Source: Pseudoalteromonas sp. BSi20652
GTDB taxonomy: Bacteria; Pseudomonadota; Gammaproteobacteria; Enterobacterales; Alteromonadaceae
DNA: 54,051 bases
Direction of reading: 5' to 3'
Assembly (NCBI RefSeq): GCF_000239855.1
Contig: NZ_BADT01000120.1
Location: 1-54,051 of the forward strand
Position 1 is the first letter of the stretch, and every line of letters begins with the position of its first letter. Positions 17,218-27,681 of the stretch are shown piece after piece. The notes below the pieces were generated by a model. That model saw only the letters and a program-made list of their open reading frames with translations. It was not told where the DNA came from and did no database searches. The position numbers and the translations under genes were made by a program.

Positions 17218-17994
17218 TTAAAAGTAAGCCTCGTAAATTAGTTTTAATGCTAAAAGTATAACCATAGTATTAAATACTGGGCGAATAAATTTGCTACCAA
17301 AACGTATTGCTGAATGCGCCCCAAACCATGCGCCTAGCATAATAAAAAAGCCCATTGTTATGCCAAGTAAAAAGTTTACATGGCCGAGTGCTACAAAGGT
17401 AATTAAAGATATAAAATTAGACACAAAGTTCATCGAACGCGCTAAGCCGCAGTTGAGTAGCAGGTTCATTTTGTAAAGCATGCCATTAGAAGCTGTCCAA
17501 AAAGTCCCGGTACCTGGGCCTGCTAAACCATCAAAAAAGCCTAATGCTAAACCTTGTAGCCATTGTTTTATTTTCATCGCTTTGTTTAGTTTAGGGAGTT
17601 CATCGCCTTCGGTGGTGCTTAAATTACCAAATAAGCTATAGCCAGCAACTAAAATAATAATAATCGGGAGTAGTTTGTTTAAAAAATCGATACTTAAATG
17701 ATCAACAATAACAGTACCTATCAATGCACCTATTGCGGTAGCAATAATAGAGGCTGCCCAAAACTTAGGACTAAATAAGTTCTTTTTATAATAGGTATAG
17801 CTTGCCGTTAACGAGCCAAAACTTGCTGCTAGTTTATTGGTGCCCAGTGTTAAATGTGGAGGTAAGCCTGCAGTTAATAAAGCGGGCACAGTTAACATAC
17901 CACCGCCACCGGCGATAGCGTCTATAAAACCTGCGGCAAGTGCAACAGCACATAAAACAGCCCAGGTTGTTGGATCGAGTGCGAGTTCAAACAT
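17218..17994 (-). CDS. TSUP family (TauE/SafE) membrane transporter
   Basis: A 258-residue protein with about eight hydrophobic segments in the two-repeat arrangement of TauE/SafE permeases: AGFIDAIAGGGGMLTVPALL near the N-terminus and GFFDGLAGPGTGTFW at about 155-169. The family exports or imports sulfite, sulfoacetate and related organosulfur anions, and the substrate here is unknown. Its ATG overlaps the dinG stop (TAATG), so it is translationally coupled to dinG. The link to DNA repair genes is probably only genomic habit, since dinG, a TSUP gene and priC need not share a task. Confidence 0.9.
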   Translation of the reverse strand: MFELALDPTTWAVLCAVALAAGFIDAIAGGGGMLTVPALLTAGLPPHLTLGTNKLAASFGSLTASYTYYKKNLFSPKFWAASIIATAIGALIGTVIVDHLSIDFLNKLLPIIIILVAGYSLFGNLSTTEGDELPKLNKAMKIKQWLQGLALGFFDGLAGPGTGTFWTASNGMLYKMNLLLNCGLARSMNFVSNFISLITFVALGHVNFLLGITMGFFIMLGAWFGAHSAIRFGSKFIRPVFNTMVILLALKLIYEAYF

Positions 17995-20069
17995 TAATAA
18001 TCTATTTGTCTTTTAAAAGGTGGTAGGGTGTCGAGCATGGCTTTGCCGTATCGCTTAGTAACTAAGCGTCTATCGAGAATAGTAATACAGCCTTCATCAC
18101 TCTCTTTTCGCAGCAGTCTACCACAGCTTTGTACCAATTTCTTTGCGGCGTCTGGCACGGTAATCGTTAAAAACGGGTTACCACCTTTGCTTTGTACAAA
18201 TTCTGCTTGCGCTTCTTCAATTGGCGAAGTAGGTACAGCAAACGGAATTTTGGTAATTATTAAGTTCTCTAAATATTTACCAGGTAAATCAAGACCTTCC
18301 GAAAGGCTTTGTGTTCCAAATAAAATACTGCCTTTGCCTTCGTCTACATTTTTGGTGTGTAATTTGAGCAATGCTTCTCTCGACATCTCACCTTGTACTA
18401 ATAAGTTAAAACCTTTTGTTCTAAGAAACTTTGTTACGTGGTCCATTTGCCAGTAAGAAGCGAATAGTACAAGGTTTGCTTTTTTATCTTTGAGGTACTC
18501 TGGCAATGTTTTAGCTAAGTGGTCACTAAAGTCTTTATCGGTAGGTTCTATTTTAGATACCGGAATACGTAAAGTGGCTTGTTTTGGGTAATCAAAAGGA
18601 GAAGGCACTTTAATAAATTTAACGCCTTCTTCTTTAGCAAGTCCTGTTTCGTAAGCAAAGTGATCGAACGAGCCGAGTGCACTTAATGTGGCAGAGCACA
18701 AAACAGCGCCCGCGCATTCTCGCCACAATTTATCTTTTAAGTAGTAACCCACTTCAATAGGGCAGTCGCTTAATAAGTGATCGTGATGATTTTTGTATTC
18801 AAGGCGTTTTATCCACCGTGCATGAGGCGCCCCTTCGCCTTTTCTAGCGTAACTAAACCATAGTTTGTTTAGTTGCTCTAAGCGGTTTATGTATTGCCCG
18901 CTTTCGCCTAGTATTGGGTCGGCAACGTAAGGTTTTATATCACCGTCGCTTACATCTTGGGTAAGGGTGTCGTGCATTTTGTTTAAACAGCGCAGCGCAT
19001 CTTGCGTGGCTTCGCTTATGTCTTTAGCTTTACTGTGCAGCGATTGTGGAATTTCACCGTGCTCAAAGCGATAAGTATCGTCTTTTGAGTATTCAAAGTC
19101 GGCATTATCAAGAATGTCGCGAACTACTTTTAAATCTTTATTCGCGTCATTAATACTGTCGCAAAGTTTAAAGTTTTGCCCAATAGCTCTTTGCCCCACT
19201 AAAACCTTCGCCATTTTCCCGCTAAACTTGGTGAGCTTATCAAGCCATTCTATTGTGCCTTTAATTGTGGCAGCAGCTGATGAAAAGTCGCGTGTTATAT
19301 GTGCTAAATGGTGCGCTTCATCAATAACGTAAATGGTATTGTCGGGCTCTGGTAAAATTTTACCGCCGCCTAAGTCTAAATCAGCAAGTAATAAAGAATG
19401 ATTAATTACCAGCACATCCATTTGCATTAATTGATTACGCGCAAGCTGAAATGGGCACGTTTGGTGTGCTTTCATTTGGCGTTGACATGAATGTTTATCG
19501 CACGCTATTAAGTTCCACACTCTATCGGGAACGGTATCGGCCCAGCTGTCTCTATCACCTTGCCATTTTTTATTAACATAGGCGTTATATAGCTCATTCA
19601 AACATTTAGTTTCCATTGCGCTCAGTGGTGAAGTCAGCGTTGGCATAAAATCCATTTGTGTTTGGCTATCGCCATTAACAGCGTTATGTAGTTTGTGGGC
19701 ACAAATATAACGATGGCGACCTTTTACTAAATCAAATTTAAAGTCGAGGCCTGAATGCTTTTTAAAAAATGGGAGCTCTTTTGCTATTAATTGCTCTTGC
19801 AGTGCAACGGTTGCGGTAGAAATAACGAGCTTCTTTTTTTGCGCTAAAGCAAGAGGCAATGCGCCTAAACAATATGCAAGTGATTTACCGGTACCGGTGC
19901 CTGCTTCAATTACGCATATGCGCTGCTTTTTATGGTATTCGCCAGCAAGCGTTTTTGCTATTTCGGCTACAAGGTAGTTTTGACTGCTACGAGGGCGATA
20001 ATCGCTTAGGTTACTAGCCACATGCTGGTGTACTTGCCTAATTGTTTTTTTTAGTGAGTCAGAAAGCAT
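17994..20069 (-). CDS. dinG: ATP-dependent DNA helicase DinG
   Basis: A 691-residue superfamily 2 iron-sulfur helicase (XPD-like, 5'-3') that unwinds forks, R-loops and D-loops. The Walker A motif EAGTGTGKS is at 55-63. Four cysteines between the Walker motifs (CAHKLHN, then ACDKHSCQRQMKAHQTCPFQ) should hold a 4Fe-4S cluster. Next come the DEAH box VIDEAHHLA, motif V (GTQSLSEGLDLPG) and motif VI (QSCGRLLRKESDEG). The length is close to E. coli DinG (716). It is the first gene of an operon and is preceded by a LexA-like site, in agreement with dinG being an SOS gene in E. coli. Confidence 0.93.
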   Translation of the reverse strand: MLSDSLKKTIRQVHQHVASNLSDYRPRSSQNYLVAEIAKTLAGEYHKKQRICVIEAGTGTGKSLAYCLGALPLALAQKKKLVISTATVALQEQLIAKELPFFKKHSGLDFKFDLVKGRHRYICAHKLHNAVNGDSQTQMDFMPTLTSPLSAMETKCLNELYNAYVNKKWQGDRDSWADTVPDRVWNLIACDKHSCQRQMKAHQTCPFQLARNQLMQMDVLVINHSLLLADLDLGGGKILPEPDNTIYVIDEAHHLAHITRDFSSAAATIKGTIEWLDKLTKFSGKMAKVLVGQRAIGQNFKLCDSINDANKDLKVVRDILDNADFEYSKDDTYRFEHGEIPQSLHSKAKDISEATQDALRCLNKMHDTLTQDVSDGDIKPYVADPILGESGQYINRLEQLNKLWFSYARKGEGAPHARWIKRLEYKNHHDHLLSDCPIEVGYYLKDKLWRECAGAVLCSATLSALGSFDHFAYETGLAKEEGVKFIKVPSPFDYPKQATLRIPVSKIEPTDKDFSDHLAKTLPEYLKDKKANLVLFASYWQMDHVTKFLRTKGFNLLVQGEMSREALLKLHTKNVDEGKGSILFGTQSLSEGLDLPGKYLENLIITKIPFAVPTSPIEEAQAEFVQSKGGNPFLTITVPDAAKKLVQSCGRLLRKESDEGCITILDRRLVTKRYGKAMLDTLPPFKRQIDY

Positions 20070-20088
20070 GGGATGATTTACCTAAAGT

Positions 20089-20104
20089 ATGTATATAATT
20101 ACAG
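20089..20104. promoter_or_regulatory. LexA (SOS) box-like site between dinG and polB
   Basis: On the minus strand the site reads CTGT-AATTATAT-ACAT. That is the CTGT-N8-ACAG LexA pattern with correct spacing, an AT-only spacer and one mismatch. It lies 20 bp upstream of the dinG start and about 160 bp upstream of polB. Both genes are SOS-induced in E. coli, so the context supports the call. Confidence 0.6.
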
Positions 20105-20262
20105 TGCTATGGATTTTAGAGTTATAAGAGTGTAACTACAAGAAGTGATGAGATTAATTTAGCAAATAAAGTATCTGAGTATTTATTTAGGTTGAATGTA
20201 TGGCTTTAAAGCATTTTGAATTAAGTAAAAACTTAAATATATTTGAATAAGGTTTAGTAATA

Positions 20263-22603
20263 ATGTACTTAACAGCCGGTTTTATTGTTTCTTCTCATGC
20301 TTATGATACTGCTAACGGCATCTGCTACGAAGCGTGGTTTTGTAGTGATAAAGGGCCTATAAAAACAATATCAGTTAACGAAAATGCGCTGTTTTTTATC
20401 AAAAGTAAAGATGCTGAAATAGCGCATGAAATATTAGCAGCTGAGTCACTTATCTTTAATATTAAAAGTCTTGAGTTAAAAAACTTTCAGCAAGAAGATA
20501 TGTCGGCCTGTTACTTCAAATCACTTAAACATTTTTATTGTGCTGCTAAAGCTTTAAAGCAACGTGGAGTTGTATTATTTGAAGAAGATATTCGACCAAT
20601 AGAGCGCTATTTAATGGAGCGCTTTATAAAAGGAGGAGCTTGGATAACGGGTAATGTTTTTTATCAAAATGGTCATACATTAGTAACAGAGGCAAAATTA
20701 AAAGCAAATGATGAGTATTCCCCAGCTCTTAATAAACTCTCGTTAGACATTGAATGTAACGAAAGTGGCGTTTTGTTTTCTGTTGGACTTGTGGGCTGCA
20801 ATTTAGACTGTGTTTTAATGATTGGCGAGCCAGATAGAGAAACTGAAAACCTAGAGTTTGATATTATTTGGTGTGTAGATGAGGCTGAGCTGTTGAGGGG
20901 GGTAGAGCATTTTATTAAGCTTAGCGATCCTGATGTCATAATTGGGTGGAATGTAATTGAGTTCGATTTTTCGGTTATTCATGAAAGAGCTGAAGCACTA
21001 GGCATTAAGTTATTACTGGGTAGGGGAGATCAACCTTTATATGTTCGCAAAGGACACTTTACTCGAGTATCGATCCCTGGGCGATGTGTGGTTGATGGAA
21101 TAGACACTTTAAAAAATGGTACATATAGCTTTGAGAGTTTTTCTTTAGCTAATGTTTCAAATCAAGTGTTGGGTGAGTCCAAATTAATAGACACGGCTAA
21201 TAGTCTGCAGGAAATTATTAGGCAATTTAATGAAGATAAGCTTTCTTTAGCAAAATATAATCGACAAGATTGTATTTTGGTAAATAAAATTTTTGATAAA
21301 TTAAAGCTACTCGATTTTTCTATTATAAGAACAAAACTCACAGGATTAGAGCTTGAAAAAAAGGGCGGCTCTGTCGCTGCTTTTATCAATATGTATTTAC
21401 CAATGCTGCATCGCAGCGGTTATGTTGCTCCTAATATGGGCGATCATGGGCTTACATTCGAAAGTCCTGGCGGTTATGTAATGGAGTCTATTCCTGGGCT
21501 TTATAAAAATGTCATTGTTTTAGACTTTAAAAGCTTGTATCCCAGTATTATGCAAACTTTCTATATTGATCCACTCGGACTGATAGAAGGTTTAAAAAAT
21601 CCAAACCAAAGTGTGCAGGGTTTTAATGAAGCCCTATTCTCGCGCGATAAACATCACTTACCTTTATTAATTAAAAGCTTAGCCTCACAAAGACAGCTCG
21701 CCAAAGACAATCAAGATCAAATGCTTTCTCAAGCAATTAAAATAATAATGAATAGCTTATATGGTGTTTTAGGCTCAAAAGGATGCAGGTTTTACGATCC
21801 CAGGTTATCTAGCTCTATTACATTAAGAGGGCACGAAATAATGCTACAAACTAAAAAATGGATAGAAGAGCTTGGCTATAGCGTTATTTATGGTGATACC
21901 GATTCTACATTTATTAAGCTGGACGATGATTTAACTCACGACGAGTGTAATGAGATTGGCGTGTTTTTAGCTAAAAAGATAACTACAGATTGGGTTAACG
22001 AGATTAAACAAACGCACAACTTAACAAGTCATTTAGAAATAGAATTTGAATCTCTTTATAGCCCTTTCTTTTTGCCAACCATAAGGGGGAAGCTAGTTGG
22101 CTCTAAAAAGCGCTATGTCGGTAAATTAATTAAACCAAGCGAATCAAAACTAGTATTTAAAGGATTAGAAACAGTAAGAAGCGATTGGACTAAACTTGCT
22201 CAACAGTTCCAGTTCGAACTATTTACTAGTCTTTTTGATGGAAACTTGAGCATAGATGAACTTGTAAAAGACTATACAACAAAGTTATACCAAGGTGATT
22301 TTGATCATTTACTCGTTTTTAAGAAGAGGCTAGGTCAAAACTTAATCGATTATAAGAAAAATATCCCCCCTCATGTTCAAGCAGTTAAAAAACACCAGAA
22401 AAAAATAGCGAATTTACGGTCAATAGAGGTGAATTTGTTACATTTGTTTACACAACCGCTGGAGTTGAGCTGTATCAAGGCTTTCATAGCTATGACTATG
22501 CAATTTATGTAGAAAACAGATTGTACCGTTAATTGAAATGGTTGATCTTGTTTCGCACTCAAGTGTTTATTTTGGGTTAAATTTACAAGAGAGACTTTTT
22601 TAA
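20263..22603 (+). CDS. polB: DNA polymerase II (family B), frameshifted near the C-terminus
   Basis: A translesion and repair polymerase of about 780 residues after repair, like E. coli Pol II (783). The exonuclease motif LDIECN is at about 160, polymerase motif A DFKSLYPSIMQ at about 420, motif B KIIMNSLYGVLGS at about 492 and motif C IYGDTDSTF at about 541. After IPPHVQAVKKHQKK the frame is lost in an A7 run (about 22399-22405). One extra A gives HQKKNSEFTVNRG, then FVTFVYTTAG. A second loss in the A4 run at 22513-22516 is also fixed by one A, giving YVEKQIVPLIEMV and the end NLQERLF. Both missing segments match the E. coli C-terminus. As given, the unrepaired frame stops at 22512 with about 65 unrelated residues. 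Confidence 0.9.
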
Positions 22604-22843
22604 TAACACCATAAATAGCAACATATCTGTGTTTTCATACTGTCCACATCTTATTTATTCTAGTTTTTGAGATTTTAATTATTATATTCGCAGATATTTC
22701 TTTTTCTGCAAAGGGTTGTAAACTTTTTGTTGGCTTTTTGGTGGTTTTTGTTTATTCTTTGTTTTAGTTGCTGTTAATCTTATGTAGCTAAAATAATTAA
22801 ATAATGATTACTACTATAAAGTAGTAACACCAGGGAGAATCAA

Positions 22844-25732
22844 ATGTTAAACAATCAAGTAGCTAAAGCGGTGCGTATTGCACTTGCTTTTGGCGCAGCA
22901 TCAACAGCTGCATTTTCAGGTAATACAATGGCAGCCGAAGGCGCTGATAAAGTAGAAAGAATTGAAGTAACTGGTTCACGTATCAAAAGAACTGATATGG
23001 AAGGTGCGAATCCAGTACAAATATTAACACGCGATGACCTAATTGCTTCAGGTATTGGTAACGTAGGTGACATTCTTCAAGACATTCCTTCAGTCGCTGG
23101 TGCGGGAACTAATGCTTCTGTTAATAATGGTGGCTCAGGTGCGGTGCGTGTATCTTTACGCGGTTTGGGTTCTTCAAGAACGCTAGTATTATTAAACGGC
23201 CGTAGAATGGTTGCGTCGGGTAGTGGTGCCAACTCTTCTGTAGATTTAAGTACAATCCCTACAGCAATTATCAAGCGAGTTGAAATTCTAAAAGACGGTG
23301 CTTCTGCAATTTACGGTTCAGATGCTATTGGCGGTGTAGTTAACGTTATTACACGTGATGATTTTGAAGGTTTTGAAGCTACAGCAAGTTACGATGCTTC
23401 GACACATGGCGGTGATGGCGAAACTAAGAGCTACGATTTTACTGTAGGTTTAACAAGCGATAAAGGCAGCGTGGTAGCTAGTGCATATTACGTTCAGCAG
23501 GGTTCTCAGTCTTCTGGTGATAGAGACTGGTCTAAATTTTCTTTAGACATGGATCATACAGGTGAGCTTTCTAAAGGTGGTTCTTCAGCTCCACCATGGG
23601 GTCGTTACAACGGTATTGATGGTTCAGTAGCTGGTGAAGATTGTTCTTCTTTTACTCACGGTGCAGCTAATGGTCCTGGTCAATCAGACCCAAGCGATTT
23701 TTCTAATCCAACTGGTTATGATTGTTGGGATTGGGATAAAGATACTTACAACTTTGCGCCTGTAAACTTTCACTTAACTCCTGCTGAGCGATATGGCGTA
23801 TTTGTTCAGAGTAACTATGAGTTTTCTGACCATGTTCGTTTCTTTTCAGAAGTTAGTTTAAACCGCCGTATTTCAGATACTAAGCTTGCTCCATTACCTC
23901 TAGCACCACTTGCGTTCTTTGGTGTGACAAATGCAAATTATTCTGCAGATAACTACTATAACCAACAATTTGGTCCTAAAGACAGAAATGGTGACTCGGT
24001 TGAGATTTCTGATTGGCGCCGTCGTATGGTTGAAACTGGCGGTCGAGATACTCAATTTCGTGTAGATACAGTTCGCGCAGTAGTTGGTTTTGAAGGCGAT
24101 ATCAATGACGATTGGGGTTATGAAGTTTCATACATCTTTGGTTCAAGTGATTCTACAACCAAACGAGCTGGCGGCGTAAACTTTGAAAAAGTTTCACAAG
24201 CCGTAGGTCCTTCATTCCAAGACGTTGACGGTAGCATTGTATGTGGAACTGCAGATGATCCTATCGCTGGTTGTACATCATTGAATGTATTTGGTATCCC
24301 AGGAACTGATACTCAAGTTACTCAAGAAATGTTAGATTTTATTTCGTTTGAAGCTCACGATTTTGGTTCAAACGAACAGCAAATTATTAGTGGTAGTGTA
24401 TTTGGTAGTGCATTTGAATTACCAGCAGGTAGTTTAGGTATGGCATTTGGTCTAGAACATCGTGAAGAGAAAGGTGGTGATTTCCCTGATGCACTAATAG
24501 CATTAGGAATTACATCTGGATCTAGCCGTCAAGAAACATCAGGCAGCTACACTGTAGATGAGGCTTATGCTGAGTTTAATGTACCGCTACTATATGATGC
24601 ACCTTTTGCAAAAGTGTTAGAGCTAGATTTAGCAATTCGTTATTCTGATTATGATACTTTTGGCGATACTACAAACCATAAAGTAGGAATTAAATGGTCT
24701 CCTATGGACGGCCTTATGTTCCGAGGAACATCATCTACTGCATTTAGAGCACCTTCAACTTCTGATTTATTCTCTGGCGCATCAGATAATAGCCCTGAAG
24801 TCTCGGACCCGTGTGCTACTAACCCTACATCATTCTGTATAGCTGACGGCGTACCAGCAGCTGGTTTTGAGCCTATTGGTGACCAATTATCTTCTACTCT
24901 TGGTGGTAACCCAGAGTTGCAACCAGAAGAAGCTGATATATTTACAGTTGGTCTAGTTTATAGCCCTGAATTTGTTGATGGTTTATCTTTCACAATCGAT
25001 TACTGGGATATCGAGCTGGAAAATGCAATTAGCTCTGTAGGCGAGCAGTTAATTTTAAACAAGTGTGCTGAAAGCGGTACATACTGTGATCAAATAACTC
25101 GTTATACATCTGGTATTTTAGCTGGTAACTCAAGTGACATTGATAACAGAAACATAAATGTTGGTGGTGTAGAGTCATCTGGTTACGACTTCAATGTTGC
25201 TTATACAACTGATACGTCGATTGGTTCATTATCAGCAAGCTTAGATGCAACTTACTATGACGACTACACAATAACTCAAGCCGACGGTTCAACACTTCAA
25301 AATGCTGGCTACTACCGCCGAAATAGTGGTGATGGTAACTTCCCTGAGTGGAAAACTAACTTCAATGTATCGTTAGCTCAAGAGAATTGGTCTGCAACTT
25401 ATGCATTGCGTTACATTGGTGAAGTTGAAGAAAACTTTACAAATATTGACCCTGATGATTTAGCTGATGTTAACTCTTCATTTAGAACTGAAGCCATTAA
25501 TATCGGTGGTACTCTTGATTCTTATGATGTTATTAGAACCGTTGACTCACAAGTAATACACAATGTTCGCTTTAGTTACTTCCTTGATAACTACACAGCT
25601 ACTGTTGGTATTAATAACGTATTTGATGAAGATCCTCCGTATGCAGCAACAGGGTTTAACGATAATACAGACCCTCGTACTTACAATACAACTGGACGTC
25701 ATATATTCTTGACTCTTAACGCTAAGTTCTAG
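22844..25732 (+). CDS. TonB-dependent receptor (Oar/CirA-like, substrate unknown)
   Basis: A 962-residue outer-membrane receptor. The signal peptide ends in MAAEGA. The TonB-box region is VERIEVTGSRIKR (about 37-49), followed by the plug with GLGSSRTLVLLNGRRM and EILKDGASAIYGSDAIGG, a large barrel with cysteine-bearing extracellular loops, and C-terminal LTLNAKF. This long type with VTGSRIKR is common in marine Alteromonadales for uptake of sugars, peptides or other large nutrients. No Fur-like box is obvious upstream. The translation start region, from AGGGAGAATC through ATGTTAAACAAT, is identical to that of the receptor at 27682. A small lipoprotein gene follows after a terminator. Confidence 0.88.
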   Translation: MLNNQVAKAVRIALAFGAASTAAFSGNTMAAEGADKVERIEVTGSRIKRTDMEGANPVQILTRDDLIASGIGNVGDILQDIPSVAGAGTNASVNNGGSGAVRVSLRGLGSSRTLVLLNGRRMVASGSGANSSVDLSTIPTAIIKRVEILKDGASAIYGSDAIGGVVNVITRDDFEGFEATASYDASTHGGDGETKSYDFTVGLTSDKGSVVASAYYVQQGSQSSGDRDWSKFSLDMDHTGELSKGGSSAPPWGRYNGIDGSVAGEDCSSFTHGAANGPGQSDPSDFSNPTGYDCWDWDKDTYNFAPVNFHLTPAERYGVFVQSNYEFSDHVRFFSEVSLNRRISDTKLAPLPLAPLAFFGVTNANYSADNYYNQQFGPKDRNGDSVEISDWRRRMVETGGRDTQFRVDTVRAVVGFEGDINDDWGYEVSYIFGSSDSTTKRAGGVNFEKVSQAVGPSFQDVDGSIVCGTADDPIAGCTSLNVFGIPGTDTQVTQEMLDFISFEAHDFGSNEQQIISGSVFGSAFELPAGSLGMAFGLEHREEKGGDFPDALIALGITSGSSRQETSGSYTVDEAYAEFNVPLLYDAPFAKVLELDLAIRYSDYDTFGDTTNHKVGIKWSPMDGLMFRGTSSTAFRAPSTSDLFSGASDNSPEVSDPCATNPTSFCIADGVPAAGFEPIGDQLSSTLGGNPELQPEEADIFTVGLVYSPEFVDGLSFTIDYWDIELENAISSVGEQLILNKCAESGTYCDQITRYTSGILAGNSSDIDNRNINVGGVESSGYDFNVAYTTDTSIGSLSASLDATYYDDYTITQADGSTLQNAGYYRRNSGDGNFPEWKTNFNVSLAQENWSATYALRYIGEVEENFTNIDPDDLADVNSSFRTEAINIGGTLDSYDVIRTVDSQVIHNVRFSYFLDNYTATVGINNVFDEDPPYAATGFNDNTDPRTYNTTGRHIFLTLNAKF

Positions 25733-25750
25733 AGTTCAGAAAAAACAATA

Positions 25751-25787
25751 ATAAAGCGCTAATATTTATAATGTTAGCGCTTTTACT
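25751..25787 (+). terminator. Rho-independent terminator after TonB receptor
   Basis: The stem AAAGCGCTAA / TTAGCGCTTT is followed by a T run. It lies 20-55 bp after the receptor stop and just before the small lipoprotein gene. Confidence 0.8.
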
Positions 25788-25800
25788 TTAAGGGAATAAA

Positions 25801-26043
25801 ATGAAAAAGCTAATCGTAATAATCATTTCAAATTTACTATTTCTATCTGGTTGTAGTTCACTGAGTGAAGACTCTCTAAGCAGTAATGAAAATATGGTAT
25901 GCGAAAAAATAGCGGTGACAGGTAGTAATATTAAAAAGCGTACATGCATGTCAAAAGAGTTGGCAGAAGAAAGACGCAAAAAAAACCAAGAGGCAATGAG
26001 AGAAATTAACAAAAGAGGAAATATTTATCAAGATAGGAACTAA
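25801..26043 (+). CDS. Small lipoprotein with a TonB-box-like motif
   Basis: An 80-residue predicted lipoprotein with signal peptide and lipobox LSGC (Cys18). The mature part holds CEKIAVTGSNIKKRTC (about residues 34-49), bounded by two cysteines, then a basic helical tail (AEERRKKNQEAMREINKR). The central motif closely resembles the TonB-box/plug start of the neighbouring receptor (VERIEVTGSRIKRTD). A TTAAGGG ribosome-binding sequence precedes the ATG. Small proteins with a TGSxI...C motif exist elsewhere in gammaproteobacteria, but I know no function. A role linked to the receptor is only inferred from position and motif. Confidence 0.65.
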   Translation: MKKLIVIIISNLLFLSGCSSLSEDSLSSNENMVCEKIAVTGSNIKKRTCMSKELAEERRKKNQEAMREINKRGNIYQDRN

Positions 26044-27681
26044 TTTTACTACTAAGTTTAATTGCAATACTTTAACTTATGTTTGAAATCTAGATGTGTT
26101 AGTACTAATAATAATGCGGACAGGTTATCTATATTAAGTAAACTATTTGCTATTAAACTTACCCCTCCTCCAGGCTACATTATTTCATTGAGTTTCGACT
26201 ATCTGCCAAACCTTGTTAACGTGGTAACTTTGTATTTAGTTGGTGTTTTCTCGTATTTCAATAACGTATGTTTTACAAAACCATTATATTTGATTTATCT
26301 CTTCGTGTAATTAAGGGGTTGATTTTAATGGTAATAAGTGTTTTAAGTATTTGTCGTGATTTATAATTTATAGCGATAATCATTGTAGAGGCTCCCGGCA
26401 AAAGTATCTGTAAATATGAATATAGAGGATATCCCGCATTACACTTATTAGGGGGTAACTCTTCTCAAGTACATTAAATATTACCAGTTAAGGCCGTATC
26501 AAATACATGCAGTTTATCTGATAATTTTGCATATTTTAACTTTGATTTTACAGTCGATGTGATACTCAAGTGAATATTATCAAATTAGTAAATAAAGAGA
26601 TGGTTTCAATATTATTAGAACAAGTATTAAGGAATAATATTGGCCAGGTAGTAACCAAATGTTCAAGCACTACCTTCACAATTGAGTTCATAATTTCCTC
26701 TCATTAAACAAACACTCATCAGTCGATGCTCTTTTCGAGTATAAAAATGATAATGAACATTTTTACGACATATCAAAGAAAGTTTATTTATGATTTGCAG
26801 CTGGCTAGCTCAATAAATCAGGTTAAACACGATGTAGGCCAAATTACAAAATAATATAGCCAAACTTATAATCTGACATGTGTACCCAATAGTTCTAAAC
26901 TGAATTTTTCAAACAAATTAAATGCAGGCAGTAGTAGGTATTTACATAAAAGCCACACAGGTAGTTTGGTTATAATCTGCCTATCCTAAAAAGATCAGGA
27001 TAAAATTTAAGTGATTACTTCAAAAGGTTTTTCCGCATATCTAAGTTAAAAAACATAAAATTTACAACTCAGATTGCAAAATAAGGAAGGAGTAAGTAAT
27101 TATGTATGTTTACACATTAATTGGGTCAATTCCTATAATAAATTTTACAAGCATACTATAAGTCATATACTCGAAAAGGCTAAAGTAATCGCATATAAAT
27201 CTTATTGTTAAGGTGTAAAGCGAGGTTATCTAATTAATAGTAAAATTATTTTTTATTCCACCTTAAATAAAAGAGACACTTTTTTTAAACCTGCAGCTTT
27301 AGATAAGTCTACTAAATATGAATGTTTTTATATATTTTATCGATGCTTTGTTGCAAATCTTTACAAATATTCAAGTCATTGTTATTAAAGTGTTTTATTT
27401 TAAGGTGATATAAGCTTTAAATATACATATATTACTTTTCCAATAAAATCAGCTGCTTACTGTTGGTTTTAATGTAATGGTGAAAGATGTATTTTTTATT
27501 TTTGTTGGTTAAAAGTTAATAATGTGTTGACCTCTTTGTTTATCTAGTACTATCATCCGCAAGACAATAAAGTCCTACTGTACCTTCATATAGGCATTTT
27601 TAGCCTTATTAAGTGGCTTTATTGCGCATTAATTTTAAAAATTAAGCATAAATAATAAAATAGTATTCTAGGGAGAATCAA
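26044..27681. other. 1.6-kb AT-rich region without recognisable gene
   Basis: I see no convincing gene on either strand. The frame at 26062-26310 has no ribosome-binding site and no protein-like composition. Short stretches around 26720-26850 look weakly coding in broken frames, which might be remains of a lost gene, but I cannot identify it. The last 160 bp should hold the promoter of the next receptor: TTGACC at 27527 and TACTAT at 27548 form a pair with a short 15-bp spacer. Upstream, the DNA is very AT-rich. Confidence 0.5.

Noticed and set aside
26062-26310. 82-residue open frame after the small lipoprotein
   Set aside because: It has no ribosome-binding site, no recognisable domain and a composition expected from AT-rich noncoding DNA.
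27527-27553. TTGACC/TACTAT as a definite promoter of the second large receptor
   Set aside because: The spacer is only 15 bp, so I mention it as a possibility but do not list it as a promoter.
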